From Sphingobacteriales bacterium UTBCD1 (GTDB lineage Bacteria > Bacteroidota > Bacteroidia > Chitinophagales > Chitinophagaceae): DNA of 64,000 nt. This document shows positions 18,633 to 28,779 of this stretch, one piece after another. Each line of letters opens with the position of its first letter. The first letter of the stretch is position 1. A program made the translations under genes and the position numbers. The notes below the pieces were generated by a model. It ran no database searches and was not told where the DNA came from. It saw only the letters and a list, made by a program, of their open reading frames with translations. The DNA lies in contig MWTC01000042.1 in NCBI GenBank assembly GCA_002066995.1, positions 1-64,000 of the forward strand, read 5' to 3'.

Positions 18633-19931
18633 TCAGGAAGCAGAGGGTTTTGGGACAAACTCGTACCCGATATCATTACGGTAATAAATTCCCGTAAAAT
18701 CTATATGCTCCAGAACTTCTAAGGAAGATGCAACTGCTTCTTTGATATTTTCTCCGTAAGAAGTGACACAAAGAACACGCCCTCCGTTAGTCAATATTTT
18801 TCCGTCTTTTTCCCGGGTGCCTGCCTGAAATATCAACGTTTGTTTCCCGAAATTCTGATCAATCCCCGTTATCTCGTATCCTGTTTCATAGCCTGCGGGA
18901 TAGCCGCCGCTCACGGCTACAACTGTAGCGGCGGTCCTCTTATCTATCCGGATCCTGACTTTATCCAATTCTTTTTGTGTGGCGGCAACAAACAATCCTA
19001 CAATATCATTTTCCATCCGGGGCAACACTACTTCAGCTTCCGGGTCTCCCATTCTGCAATTATATTCGATCACATACGGCTCTCCCTTCACATTGATCAG
19101 GCCAAAATAGATGAACCCGGTATATTCAATATTTTCTTTTTTCAGGCCATTAATCGTCGGCCTGATGATCCGTTTCTCAACTCTCTGCATCAATTCCCGA
19201 GTAACGAATGGCAGTGGGCTTACTGCACCCATCCCCCCTGTATTCATTCCTTCATCGCCAACACCTACCCTCTTATAATCTTTTGCTTCGGGAAGAATCA
19301 CATAATTTTTTCCATCGGTCAATACAAAAACGCTGAATTCAATACCATCTAAAAATTCTTCTACCACCACTTTTTTGCTGGCTTCTCCAAATTTGCCATG
19401 ATGTAACAATAATTCAAATTCCGCAATAGCTTCCACATGATTTTTACAAATTACCACCCCCTTACCGGCGGCTAAACCATCCGCCTTAATAACGACGGGG
19501 AGGTCATGATCCTGAAGGAATTTTACACCTTCATCATAATTATCCATTGTAAACTCACCGTATTTTGCAGTCGGTATTTTATGGCGCTGCATAAATGCTT
19601 TGGCAAATGCTTTACTTCCTTCCAACTGTGCTCCTTTTTGTGAGGGGCCGATAAAATAAATTTTTTTCAGTTCTTCTTTAGATTTGAAATAATCGTACAA
19701 TCCATTTACCAATGGCTCTTCAGGCCCAACCACAATCATGTCAATACTCTCCAGGTAACAAAAATTGCCTACAGCTTCAAAATCCCTGATATCAAGTGAA
19801 ACATTTTTGCCGCAAAGTGCAGTGCCGGGGTTTCCCGGAGCTATATAAAGAGGATTTGTCCAAACGCTTTGATTAAGCTTCCATGCAAGGGCATGTTCTC
19901 TTCCTCCGGAGCCTAATAATAGAATTCGCAT
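18633..19931 (-). CDS. purD: Phosphoribosylamine--glycine ligase
   Basis: A 432-residue ATP-grasp enzyme that joins phosphoribosylamine and glycine in step two of purine synthesis. It starts with the family signature LGSGGREHALAW, contains the ATP-grasp segment DLPVVIKADGLAAGKGV, and has EYNCRMGDPEAEVVLPR, the metal-binding block. Full length. No other pur genes are nearby. It is divergently arranged with the peptide transporter at 20075, and the 143-base interval between them holds nested inverted repeats. Confidence 0.96.
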   Translation of the reverse strand: MRILLLGSGGREHALAWKLNQSVWTNPLYIAPGNPGTALCGKNVSLDIRDFEAVGNFCYLESIDMIVVGPEEPLVNGLYDYFKSKEELKKIYFIGPSQKGAQLEGSKAFAKAFMQRHKIPTAKYGEFTMDNYDEGVKFLQDHDLPVVIKADGLAAGKGVVICKNHVEAIAEFELLLHHGKFGEASKKVVVEEFLDGIEFSVFVLTDGKNYVILPEAKDYKRVGVGDEGMNTGGMGAVSPLPFVTRELMQRVEKRIIRPTINGLKKENIEYTGFIYFGLINVKGEPYVIEYNCRMGDPEAEVVLPRMENDIVGLFVAATQKELDKVRIRIDKRTAATVVAVSGGYPAGYETGYEITGIDQNFGKQTLIFQAGTREKDGKILTNGGRVLCVTSYGENIKEAVASSLEVLEHIDFTGIYYRNDIGYEFVPKPSAS

Positions 19932-19976
19932 GAGTTGTTTTAGATTTGGATTTTATTTTATGCGAACTTAATATAG

Positions 19977-20059
19977 GTTGGTTAAATAAACCACTAATTA
20001 TTTTTGAGTGGTTAAATTTCTGTACTTTGGGCAACCAACTTCTTTACTAACGATCGTTA
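19977..20059. promoter_or_regulatory. Nested inverted repeats in the purD / peptide transporter divergent region
   Basis: AACCACT (19989-19995) and AGTGGTT (20007-20013) form an inner inverted repeat. GTTGGTT (19977-19983) and AACCAAC (20033-20039) form an outer one. A perfect 12-base palindrome, TAACGATCGTTA, lies at 20048-20059, just ahead of the transporter ATG at 20075. A near -7 sequence, GTACTTTG, is at 20022-20029. These look like operator sites, but the regulator is unknown. Confidence 0.4.
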
Positions 20060-20074
20060 TTTAAAACAACCAGT

Positions 20075-21730
20075 ATGAATCAAACTGCTAAAACCGGCAA
20101 ACATCCCAAACAACTGTATGTTTTATTTATCACAGAAATGTGGGAGCGATTTGGCTATTATTTGATGGTAGGAATTCTTTTATTGTACCTGACAGATAAT
20201 ACAACCGGCGGCAGGGGGATGTCTAATGCAGAAGGTGCTGATATAGTGGGAAGTTTTATTGCTTTAGTCTATCTCACTCCTTTTATCGGCGGGCTAATTG
20301 CTGACAGATATCTTGGATACATCAGATCCATCTTTTTGGGAGGTATTCTCATGGCTGCAGGATATCTCACATTGACTTTACCGGGCAAATACACTATGTA
20401 TATAGCGATGGCAAGTATCATTATTGGAAATGGATTTTTCAAGCCGAATATCTCCACAATACTTGGCATCGTTTACAACAGGGAAGATCTGAAGCCTCTA
20501 AAAGATAATGCGTATAACATTTTTTACATGGGCATTAATATCGGGGCATTACTTTGCAATTTTGCTGCTGCTATTCTGAGAAACAGGATCGGATGGACCG
20601 CTGCCTTTTCCGCAGCCGGTATCGGTTTGACATTTGGCCTTATCTGGTTTGCTATAAATCTTAAAAAAATAAAACCGTTTGATATTAAAAAGCCGATGCA
20701 GCCGGAGGACATGAAAACTTCCAAAATACTCGGCTCCGTTTTTATTCCGATGATCATATTTGCAATCATCGGCTGGATTATTCCCGGGAATATTTTCGGT
20801 ACCGATTCTGCTGATGCATTCATTTTCGCCTGTATTCCTGTAATATACTTTTATGCGAATATCTGGCGCAAAGGAAATGCAGAAGATAAAAAAGGGATTG
20901 GCGCTTTACTCTTTGTGTTTGCCGTTTCCGTTATTTTCTGGACTATTTACAATCAAAATTCAACCGGCCTTACTATTTGGGCTCAAACACATACTAACAG
21001 GGAAATCCCTAAAATTTTAGAAAAACCTGCCGATGCAATCTATATGCTGCAAACGGTTACTACCACACCGAGAGAAACTGAAAAAGTAGATCAATATTTA
21101 CGTGTTGAAACTGACTCTGCGGGAAATGCTTTAAAAACAATGGGGCCCGATCCCTATTTTAATAATGTACCCAAAGATAAATGGCCGGCAAGCGGTGAAG
21201 AGAAATTAGCCAATACCGAATTGTTTCAATCCATCAATCCGTTTTTTATTGTAGTATTAACGCCGCTGCTTCTTGCATTTTTTGCCTGGCGGACACGAAA
21301 GAAAAAGACAGTGACCACTGCAAGCAAGTTTGCCTGGGCATTGATCATATCCGGATTAAGCGCCTTGGTAATGGTGATCGCTACTATGTCTGTACCGAGC
21401 ATTTACCAGGATAAAACCTCCGCTATGTGGCTTTGGCTTACTTACGGAATTTTTACTGTCAGTGAAATTTGCCTCAGCCCGATCGGGTTGTCATTTGTAT
21501 CTAAGCTGGCACCTCCACGTTTAGGAGCATTGATGATGGGCGGCTGGTTTCTTTCCACCTCGTTAGGAGGAAAAATTGCCGGAGTGATGGCGAGTTTCTG
21601 GGATAAAATTCCCGATAAAAGAATTTTCTTCGGCATCATTGCCTTTGCTGCCCTGCTGGGGGGATTATTAATTTTTTCAAAAGTAAAATCGCTGAATCAG
21701 ATAGTAAAAGATAAAACCGGTTCAGTTTAG
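20075..21730 (+). CDS. POT/PTR2 family proton-coupled peptide transporter
   Basis: A 551-residue MFS-fold transporter of the proton-dependent oligopeptide family. It shows the proton-coupling ExxER-type motif in ITEMWERFGYY near residue 23 and the PTR2 signature region FYMGINIGAL. It imports di- and tripeptides across the inner membrane. A long soluble loop in the middle (about 305-385) is typical of Bacteroidota members. Its own terminator follows at 21752, and an OPT-type oligopeptide transporter comes next, so the two genes form a peptide-uptake neighbourhood. Confidence 0.93.
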   Translation: MNQTAKTGKHPKQLYVLFITEMWERFGYYLMVGILLLYLTDNTTGGRGMSNAEGADIVGSFIALVYLTPFIGGLIADRYLGYIRSIFLGGILMAAGYLTLTLPGKYTMYIAMASIIIGNGFFKPNISTILGIVYNREDLKPLKDNAYNIFYMGINIGALLCNFAAAILRNRIGWTAAFSAAGIGLTFGLIWFAINLKKIKPFDIKKPMQPEDMKTSKILGSVFIPMIIFAIIGWIIPGNIFGTDSADAFIFACIPVIYFYANIWRKGNAEDKKGIGALLFVFAVSVIFWTIYNQNSTGLTIWAQTHTNREIPKILEKPADAIYMLQTVTTTPRETEKVDQYLRVETDSAGNALKTMGPDPYFNNVPKDKWPASGEEKLANTELFQSINPFFIVVLTPLLLAFFAWRTRKKKTVTTASKFAWALIISGLSALVMVIATMSVPSIYQDKTSAMWLWLTYGIFTVSEICLSPIGLSFVSKLAPPRLGALMMGGWFLSTSLGGKIAGVMASFWDKIPDKRIFFGIIAFAALLGGLLIFSKVKSLNQIVKDKTGSV

Positions 21731-21751
21731 AACCCGGAAATTTTTTATTTG

Positions 21752-21783
21752 AAAAGCTGTTTAGTAAATCAGACAGCTTTTTT
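21752..21783 (+). terminator. Intrinsic terminator after peptide transporter
   Basis: AAAAGCTGT (21752-21760) pairs with ACAGCTTTT (21773-21781) around a 12-base loop and continues into a T-run through 21783. It separates the POT gene from the OPT gene, so they are probably separate or partly separate transcripts. Confidence 0.75.
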
Positions 21784-21812
21784 ATTTATCTTCCCTTTAC
21801 AAAATCAACACT

Positions 21813-23879
21813 ATGGCGGATCAATCCACCGGGTTCAAACCATTTGTTCCTGCAGAAACAAAGATGGCTGAGTTCACTGTCAAGTCTGTAGTGACAGGCG
21901 CAATTTTCGGGATCATTTTCGGTGCAGCCACTGTTTACCTTGCTTTGAAAGCAGGACTTACCGTATCCGCTTCCATTCCCATAGCTGTAATGTCGATTCT
22001 CCTGGGAAAAATATTTTTAAGAACCACTGTTCTTGAAAACAATATTATTCAGACAACGGGTTCTGCCAGTGAAAGCGTAGCTGCCGGGGTTGTATTTACC
22101 TTTCCGGGGTTTCTTTTCCTGAGTGAAGCACAAAGTGCCAATTACTTTCAATACTTTACCATTCTTATCCTGGCCATCATCGGGGGTATCCTCGGCACCC
22201 TGATGATGATACCATTGCGCCGTTCATTGATCGTTAAAGAACATGGTATTCTTCCTTACCCGGAAGGTACAGCCTGCGCTTCTGTTTTAAAAGCAGGTGA
22301 AAAAGGAGGAGACCTTGCCAAGATGGCTGTATGGGGCGTGTTGTTTGCTATCGGTTATGCAGCCCTTCAAAAAATATTTCATGTCATTAAAGACTTACCT
22401 GAGTTTGCCACAAAGCAGGCAAACAAAATTTTTCCTTCAGCAAAACTTGCCAGTGAAATAACTCCCGAATACATGGGAGTCGGTTATATCATCGGCCCAA
22501 GGATCACAGGAATTTTGGTAGCCGGTGGTATATTAAGCTGGTTCGTTCTTATTCCCCTTCTTGCTTCATTGATCAGCCCTGACCTGATCGCTGCACAATT
22601 GGTCAAGCTGGGTTATCTCGCAGATATTACAAAACCCGGCGGACCGGGCGGATGGGATCCTGCCACACACAATTTTGCTGACTGGTCAGCTGCGATCTAT
22701 CGTGCATACGTAAGACAGATAGGTGCCGGTGCTGTCGCTGCCGGAGGCTTTATCACTCTGATCAAAACCATCCCGACTATTATTTCTTCTTTTAAAGGAA
22801 GCATCAGTTCATTGAAGAATTCTTCAGGAGGATCTTCTAAAAATGATGTTCCCCGCACCGAAAAAGATCTTTCAATTAAAATCGTTGGATTCGGAAGCTT
22901 AATCCTGATCCTGATCATTGCTTTTCTTCCCGGCACTCTTATCCCCGGTCATAACATCGGAAGCAAACTGTTACTCGGATTACTGGTGATCATCTTCGGA
23001 GCTTTTTTTGTTACCGTTTCTTCACGTATTGTAGGACTGATCGGTTCTACCAACAACCCGATCAGCGGCATGACCATCGCCACCCTGATGGGAACCTGCC
23101 TTGTTTTTATTGCCGTAAAATGGACCGGGTACTTTTATGAACCAATGGCATTGGTAGTTGGCGGAATGATCTGTATCGCTGCTGCTAATGCAGGCGCCAC
23201 TTCACAGGATCTGAAAACAGGTTTTCTGGTTGGCGCTACACCCAGGTTTCAGCAGATTTCATTATTCATTGGTGTCATTGTTTCTTCCATTGCCATCGGT
23301 TACACCATAAAGATCCTGGATACACCTACCTCACAAATGCTTGCCGATGGTATTCAGCATGCGATCGGCACCGATAAATATCCTGCACCCCAGGGAACGT
23401 TGATGGCAACACTCATTAAAGGAATTCTTTCTTTCAACCTGGATTGGCAATTTGTTTTGGTCGGAGTGTTCATTGCAATCGTAGTTGAGCTTTGCGGTAT
23501 CGGCTCTTTATCTTTTGCCATCGGCATTTATTTACCTCTTTCAACTACCTTCCCAATTTTCATAGGCGGAGCAATCCGTGGTATTGCTGAATGGAGAAAT
23601 AAAAAGAAAGGAATAAAACTCTCTGCCGAAGATGAAGACCTTGGTAAAGGAAATCTTTTTGCAACAGGACTTGTAGCCGGCGGAGCGCTGGCCGGGGTCA
23701 TCGTAGCCATACTTTCAGTAAACGAAAATGTAAGCAACTCATTAAATAAAGTTAATGCCGGACCAGGTCTGACACAGTGGCTGGGTGAGCAGGGATATCA
23801 ATGGCTGGGAGTGGCTGCTTTCGCCTTCATGGGCATAGTGCTGTACCGGATTGCGGTCAGTAAGAACAAAACATTATAA
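21813..23879 (+). CDS. OPT family oligopeptide transporter
   Basis: A 688-residue polytopic protein of the oligopeptide transporter (OPT) family. It is very hydrophobic, with conserved family segments near the N-terminus ([30 protein letters not shown]) and [16 protein letters not shown] near residues 149-164. Members import small peptides or, in a separate branch, metal-chelate complexes. Together with the POT gene upstream, this fits an organism that uses protein breakdown products. Length is normal, with no truncation. Confidence 0.92.
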   Translation: MADQSTGFKPFVPAETKMAEFTVKSVVTGAIFGIIFGAATVYLALKAGLTVSASIPIAVMSILLGKIFLRTTVLENNIIQTTGSASESVAAGVVFTFPGFLFLSEAQSANYFQYFTILILAIIGGILGTLMMIPLRRSLIVKEHGILPYPEGTACASVLKAGEKGGDLAKMAVWGVLFAIGYAALQKIFHVIKDLPEFATKQANKIFPSAKLASEITPEYMGVGYIIGPRITGILVAGGILSWFVLIPLLASLISPDLIAAQLVKLGYLADITKPGGPGGWDPATHNFADWSAAIYRAYVRQIGAGAVAAGGFITLIKTIPTIISSFKGSISSLKNSSGGSSKNDVPRTEKDLSIKIVGFGSLILILIIAFLPGTLIPGHNIGSKLLLGLLVIIFGAFFVTVSSRIVGLIGSTNNPISGMTIATLMGTCLVFIAVKWTGYFYEPMALVVGGMICIAAANAGATSQDLKTGFLVGATPRFQQISLFIGVIVSSIAIGYTIKILDTPTSQMLADGIQHAIGTDKYPAPQGTLMATLIKGILSFNLDWQFVLVGVFIAIVVELCGIGSLSFAIGIYLPLSTTFPIFIGGAIRGIAEWRNKKKGIKLSAEDEDLGKGNLFATGLVAGGALAGVIVAILSVNENVSNSLNKVNAGPGLTQWLGEQGYQWLGVAAFAFMGIVLYRIAVSKNKTL

Positions 23880-23880
23880 A

Positions 23881-23909
23881 AATGGCCCCGGGAAAGATCC
23901 GGGACCATT
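23881..23909 (-). terminator. Terminator hairpin for the DUF1501 gene
   Basis: AATGG and CCCGG segments (23881-23891) pair with CCGGG and CCATT (23899-23909), with one interrupted position. On the minus strand the hairpin is followed by TTTTTATAA, which overlaps the end of the OPT coding region. It ends transcription from the minus-strand pair. Confidence 0.75.
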
Positions 23910-23938
23910 CCAGTTCTTGAATACGGATCCCAATAAGT

Positions 23939-25138
23939 TTAAATAAAGTCAAAATAAGACTGCTGCCTGTTCAATATGGTTGCATCATCAGCATCCAGCC
24001 ATTTTTTCAGCATGGTGGCATATACATCTTTAAAATCAACCTTGAACTTCAGATCCCCCTGGTCCAGGTCACTCAGGTTGGGTAAATCATTTAATAAGCC
24101 TTTTTTCTTAAGCCCGCCGCTGACCAGGAACATACAGTTTGCGGTACCATGATCTGTGCCTCCGCTCGCATTTTGCTGCACCCTCCTTCCAAATTCAGAA
24201 AAAGTGAAAAGCATCACGTCATTGAACCGGTTATTTGATTTAAGATCTTTTGCAAAAGCAGCTACCGCATCATTCATTTCAGTAAACAAACGCTGCTGTT
24301 GGGCCTGCTGGCCTACATGTGTATCAAAACTTCCCAATGAAACATAATAAACCTTTGTATTAATATCAGAAAAAATCAAAGAGGCAATCGTTTTCAGGTT
24401 ATTCCCCAGTTCTGTTTTCGGATACTCCGCTGATGAGGGGTGCAAACGGCTTTGCTTAAATATATAATCTGCAGAAGAAAGCGTTTCAGCCATTGTTTTA
24501 TACAGGTAATCAACCTGGCCCTCCCCGGTCGCAACGCTATGCCCTTTCAAAACATCTCTGAAAAAACTTTCATTGGAACTACCGTACAGTTTTTTCGGAT
24601 CTTTTAATGCAATACCTTTTTCCCGCATTCCTTTCATTGAAAAACTGAGAATATCATCAATTTCGATTGCCTGGGTGGGCCTGTCACAGCCATCACATTG
24701 TGCATCGAGATACCGGCCGATCCAACCGGTAGTAAGATATTGATTGCTGTCCGCTGCCGACTGCCAGATATCCATGCTTCTGAAATGAGAACGGTCGGGA
24801 TTTGGATAACCCACTGTATTCAGTATGCCCAGGCTCCCATCATCAAACAGATCTCTGAAGCCCGTCAATGCGGGATGCAATCCAACTTCATCATTCAACA
24901 ATAAAACTTTTGATTTATCAATTCCCAGTCCCGGTCTTGCTTTATGGTACAAATCATTACCAACAGGTATCACCGTATTCAAGCCATCGTTTCCTCCACT
25001 CATTTGAAGGATCACCAATACTTTATTTCCCGGCGGCACCATATCCATCCGCTCAAAAACTTTTAAAAATTTAGGAAGCATCAGTGATGCTGATGCCAAT
25101 GATCCAATCTGTAAAAATTCTTTTCGTTTTATTATCAT
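23939..25138 (-). CDS. DUF1501 domain-containing exported protein
   Basis: A 399-residue protein of the DUF1501 family (sulfatase/alkaline-phosphatase-like fold). The N-terminus (KRKEFLQIGSLASASLML) looks like a weak twin-arginine or Sec signal. Family segments are GGNDGLNTVIPVGNDLYHK near residues 49-67 and GGTDHGTANCMFLV near the C-terminus. It follows the DUF1800 gene on the same strand with 60 bases between, a pairing found in many bacterial genomes. The function is not established; a role in export or processing of surface material is only a guess. Confidence 0.88.
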   Translation of the reverse strand: MIIKRKEFLQIGSLASASLMLPKFLKVFERMDMVPPGNKVLVILQMSGGNDGLNTVIPVGNDLYHKARPGLGIDKSKVLLLNDEVGLHPALTGFRDLFDDGSLGILNTVGYPNPDRSHFRSMDIWQSAADSNQYLTTGWIGRYLDAQCDGCDRPTQAIEIDDILSFSMKGMREKGIALKDPKKLYGSSNESFFRDVLKGHSVATGEGQVDYLYKTMAETLSSADYIFKQSRLHPSSAEYPKTELGNNLKTIASLIFSDINTKVYYVSLGSFDTHVGQQAQQQRLFTEMNDAVAAFAKDLKSNNRFNDVMLFTFSEFGRRVQQNASGGTDHGTANCMFLVSGGLKKKGLLNDLPNLSDLDQGDLKFKVDFKDVYATMLKKWLDADDATILNRQQSYFDFI

Positions 25139-25198
25139 AACTTAAACATGATGTGGAATGCATAACGCTTCATGCCCCAGGCGTTACGTGCTCCGTTT

Positions 25199-26671
25199 TT
25201 AACACAATTGATATTCCGGCGTACTCATAATTTGAATCGCTGCCGTTTTAATAAAACTTTCCCTGCTGCTCTCATCTGCATATTCTCTTATGGTATCATC
25301 ACTTACTTCACCTTTCGTTTGTAACAGCAGTTTGGAAATCCCGCCGATCAGATTGTCTCTTCCTGTCTTTTCAAAGTATTTCAGAAAAACACCCCAATTC
25401 ACCGAAGCATTTATCTGCTGTTTTTTGGGAATTCCCGTCATTTTCTTTTTCTTCAAAGAAGATACTTCCGTATCTTTTCTTCCCATCATTACATCATCAT
25501 CGTCCTTGGGTTTTACATTTAATTCATCCGTATTGTTTATCAATTGAGGTATGCGCATCCGCATCATTAAGGATGAACTGTCAATCCATGTTCTTCCACC
25601 GGGCCAGCCCGCTACATTAGGCGGATAAAACAACATTTGATCCAATATTCTTTGCAAAACGATCAGCACTTCTTCATTCTCCAGTTCCATCGGCAACATA
25701 CGCTGTATGCCTACAAGCAATTCAACAGGAGATTTAATGTTGATACCCATGTTCTTTTCATCATAAAACCATTCGCTGGTAAAAATATCCTCCATTAATT
25801 TTGAAATATCATAATCACTTTTATAAAAACGGTCAGCCAGCCATTCCGCCTTTTCGGGGTCTGTGTCGTTTTCATTTACATAAAACTTATAAATCTTCCG
25901 GGAAATAAAACGGGCCGCTTGTTTCTGTTCCAGGATAATATCCAGGATTTCATCTCCGTCAAAATTTCCTGTCTTACCCAAAAATGTTTTGACACCTGTG
26001 TCATGCTGCCCTTTACGGAAAATAAAATCGCCCTGGAAGTTTGCTGTCCACCCGGTAAACGCCCTTGCAGATTCTTTAATATCTCTTTCAGTATAATTTC
26101 CTCTGCCCAGCGTAAACAGTTCCATCACTTCACGGGCAAAATTTTCATTGGGGTGATCTTTTTTATTCTGCTGGTTATTCAGAAAATTCAACATAGCGGC
26201 TGTCTTGGATACGCTATGCAACAAATCACGGAAATTTCCCAGTGCATTATCACGGATCACATTCACCAATCCCTGCTGGTAGAAAACATTCAGATTCCGG
26301 CAGGCAAAATGGCCATGCCAGAATAAAGATATTTTCTCCCTCATTTGTGCACTGCTGTTTACCATCTCCCGCATCCAGGCAAGATTCAGGTTTCTGACGC
26401 CTTCTCTTAATTTCGCCTGGAATAATTTTCTCTGATCAGCGTTCAATTCACTCAGCTGCAATTTTCCAAGATCAGAAACTCCCATGAACAGCCCCTGTAT
26501 GGTTCCCTGAGCTTCACTTAAAGGCACGGGGTCTTTCCGCGAAGCTTTTACCATCGCTTTATAAAATTCTTTATGTGAAAATTCCGAAAGATCACCAAGT
26601 TGCTCAACACCAGGGCCGAAACCAGCCCTCCATAACAAATGTTTATTTTTGACGAAGTTTCCCTGGGACAT
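25199..26671 (-). CDS. DUF1800 domain-containing protein
   Basis: A 490-residue DUF1800 family protein. Recognisable segments are HLLWRAGFG near the start, ENFAREVMELFTLGRGNYTERD in two adjoining parts near residues 174-195, ARAFTGW shortly after, and YPPNVAGWPGGRTWID in the second half. A lysine-rich insert (about 392-418) is probably a flexible linker. It lies immediately before a DUF1501 gene, its usual companion, and they are presumably an operon. No enzymatic activity is established for the family. It is divergent from the alkane hydroxylase gene. Confidence 0.88.
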   Translation of the reverse strand: MSQGNFVKNKHLLWRAGFGPGVEQLGDLSEFSHKEFYKAMVKASRKDPVPLSEAQGTIQGLFMGVSDLGKLQLSELNADQRKLFQAKLREGVRNLNLAWMREMVNSSAQMREKISLFWHGHFACRNLNVFYQQGLVNVIRDNALGNFRDLLHSVSKTAAMLNFLNNQQNKKDHPNENFAREVMELFTLGRGNYTERDIKESARAFTGWTANFQGDFIFRKGQHDTGVKTFLGKTGNFDGDEILDIILEQKQAARFISRKIYKFYVNENDTDPEKAEWLADRFYKSDYDISKLMEDIFTSEWFYDEKNMGINIKSPVELLVGIQRMLPMELENEEVLIVLQRILDQMLFYPPNVAGWPGGRTWIDSSSLMMRMRIPQLINNTDELNVKPKDDDDVMMGRKDTEVSSLKKKKMTGIPKKQQINASVNWGVFLKYFEKTGRDNLIGGISKLLLQTKGEVSDDTIREYADESSRESFIKTAAIQIMSTPEYQLC

Positions 26672-26799
26672 GAAAGAATACTTTTTGGTTCAGACTTTAA
26701 TGAGATTGCGAAGTTTAATGTAAAATGAATCATTCCTTTAAAAATAAGCAAACCACCCGGCCTCATTAACGTAAGGAAAACCTTTGTTATTTTCAATAA

Positions 26800-27858
26800 A
26801 TGAAAAATGAAAGAAATATAACAGCCCGGGCTTTAAAATATTTTTCATCTTTTATTATTTACCTCGGTGCGTTTTACGCTTTTACTAAAACCGGCTGGCT
26901 GGTATGGCTGCCTTTGATATATGCCTGGGTTTTTGTTCCACTTGTTGAACTGTTATTCAAACCGGATAGCTCCAACCTCAGCGAGATTGAAGAAGAGCTG
27001 GCAAAAAAAGATAAGACCTATGATATTCTTTTACATATCGTAGTTCCATTGCAATATGCAGCCCTTACCTTATTCCTTTATTCTATGAAACATGATGACC
27101 TGGTTCCGGCTGATATAATTGGAAGGATTTATGTGATGGGTCTTTGTTGCGGTGTATTTGGGATCAATGTTGCCCATGAATTGGGCCACCGCGTCAACAA
27201 ATATGAACAGGTAATGGCAAAAATGCTTTTGCTCACATCGCAGTACATGCATTTTATTATTGAACACAATAAAGGCCATCACAAAAGAGTGGCAACAAAA
27301 GAAGACCCGAGCAGCAGCAGGCACAACGAATGGATTTATACATTTTATTTCCGCTCAATTATCTTTGGTTATCTCAGCGCCTGGAATATTGCGAAAAATG
27401 AAATGAGAAAAAAGAACCGGTCTGTCTTTTCTCCCAGGAATGAAATGATCCAATTCACATTCATTCAGATATGTTTTGTCATAATGATCTTGTTACTCGT
27501 TGGCTGGCTGGTTACCTTGTATTACCTGGCAGCGGCAGCGATCGGCATCTTAATGCTGGAAACCGTTAACTACATTGAGCATTATGGCCTGGAAAGAAAA
27601 ACACTTACCGACGGGAAATATGAAAGGGCCATGCCTGAACATAGCTGGAACAGCGATCATGTTTTTGGGAGATTGATGTTGTTCGAACTCAGCCGCCACA
27701 GCGATCATCATTACCTGGCCAGCCGCAAATACCAGGTACTGCGCCATCATGAGAATGCCCCTCAAATGCCGACAGGATATCCCGGCATGATGGCTTTGTC
27801 ATTGATACCTCCGGTTTGGTTTGCTGTAATGAATAAAAGAATAAAAAAACAGAATTGA
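26800..27858 (+). CDS. alkB: Alkane 1-monooxygenase (membrane di-iron hydroxylase)
   Basis: A 352-residue membrane protein with six hydrophobic segments and all the histidine boxes of AlkB-type hydroxylases: HELGH at 126-130, EHNKGHH at 155-161, the NYIEHYG signature at 257-263, and RHSDHH at 299-304. It should use a di-iron centre and rubredoxin-supplied electrons to hydroxylate terminal carbons of alkanes or fatty-acyl chains. No rubredoxin or reductase gene is adjacent. The real substrate in this organism could be medium-chain lipids rather than hydrocarbons. Confidence 0.9.
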   Translation: MKNERNITARALKYFSSFIIYLGAFYAFTKTGWLVWLPLIYAWVFVPLVELLFKPDSSNLSEIEEELAKKDKTYDILLHIVVPLQYAALTLFLYSMKHDDLVPADIIGRIYVMGLCCGVFGINVAHELGHRVNKYEQVMAKMLLLTSQYMHFIIEHNKGHHKRVATKEDPSSSRHNEWIYTFYFRSIIFGYLSAWNIAKNEMRKKNRSVFSPRNEMIQFTFIQICFVIMILLLVGWLVTLYYLAAAAIGILMLETVNYIEHYGLERKTLTDGKYERAMPEHSWNSDHVFGRLMLFELSRHSDHHYLASRKYQVLRHHENAPQMPTGYPGMMALSLIPPVWFAVMNKRIKKQN

Positions 27859-27908
27859 AATAAATGTTGCTTCACAATTGTGGCTCATCAAAAAAAAATA
27901 TAATTCAC

Positions 27909-28559
27909 TTAATCCAATAAATACCTGAACCCGACATACACTGATGAAAAGCCGTTCAGGCTGCCATTGATGCTGAATCCATTTGATTTTGAAGAGGCAG
28001 GAAAGATGCCACCGGTATTTTGTTTTTCCGTTAAATAATTTAATGACAAAATATTAGCAAAGCCTGCCTCTAATTGCAGTCTTTGTGTAAGTGTATAGGA
28101 AATACCCGGAGATACGGAAATACTGATCGTATTTCTTATATCGGAATTAAATCCGGGAGTTAATGGATTAACTTCCGATTTATAATAAGAGTACCCGAGA
28201 TTTCCCTGAGCAAAAATGGAAAAGCCGCTTTTCCCAACCGGCCTGTATTTCCTGATAAAAATGCCGGCGCCGTATGAACGTTGCCTATTCTCATTTTGGG
28301 TACCGGTTAATTTGTTATTGAAAATATTCACCGATGCGTTGGCCCCAAATACAAGATTATCCTCAATTGCTTTTCCGATTACCGGAGAAATGTAAAAACC
28401 GTTCTGTTTATTGACATTGGCACTGTTGCTGTACGTTGTTTTCTGTGTTGATCCGCCAATATCTCCTCCCAGGAAAATGGCGCCTTTTTTAATCTGCGCA
28501 ACAGACGGAAAAGAATAAAAAGAAGCTACAATAAATAAGAGCAGGAATTGCTTTTTCAT
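27909..28559 (-). CDS. Outer membrane beta-barrel protein of unknown function
   Basis: A 216-residue protein with a signal peptide (MKKQFLLLFIVASFYSFPSVAQ). Alternating amphipathic strands and Gly/Asn-rich turns follow, and it ends in a strand-like VYVGFRYLLD, consistent with an eight-stranded porin-like barrel in the outer membrane. No named family can be assigned. It sits between alkB (convergent) and serS (same strand, 220 bases upstream). Proximity to alkB allows a hydrophobic-substrate channel, but this is speculation. Confidence 0.7.
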   Translation of the reverse strand: MKKQFLLLFIVASFYSFPSVAQIKKGAIFLGGDIGGSTQKTTYSNSANVNKQNGFYISPVIGKAIEDNLVFGANASVNIFNNKLTGTQNENRQRSYGAGIFIRKYRPVGKSGFSIFAQGNLGYSYYKSEVNPLTPGFNSDIRNTISISVSPGISYTLTQRLQLEAGFANILSLNYLTEKQNTGGIFPASSKSNGFSINGSLNGFSSVYVGFRYLLD

Positions 28560-28779
28560 ATAAGTAGTTTTTGGTTATGTAATAATGCCCATAGCAAAAA
28601 TGATAAGTAAATCCTGAAAAAGAATTTGCCGGAATTTCTTTAACACATACTTATCTTAATCAAATAAGAAAACGGGAAATCCATGCAGCGAAACGAATAA
28701 CTGATATCTATAAAGTGAAATCATCAGCCGGAACTATTACAGATAAAATTACCTTTTTACCGGAAAACTATTTTCAATA

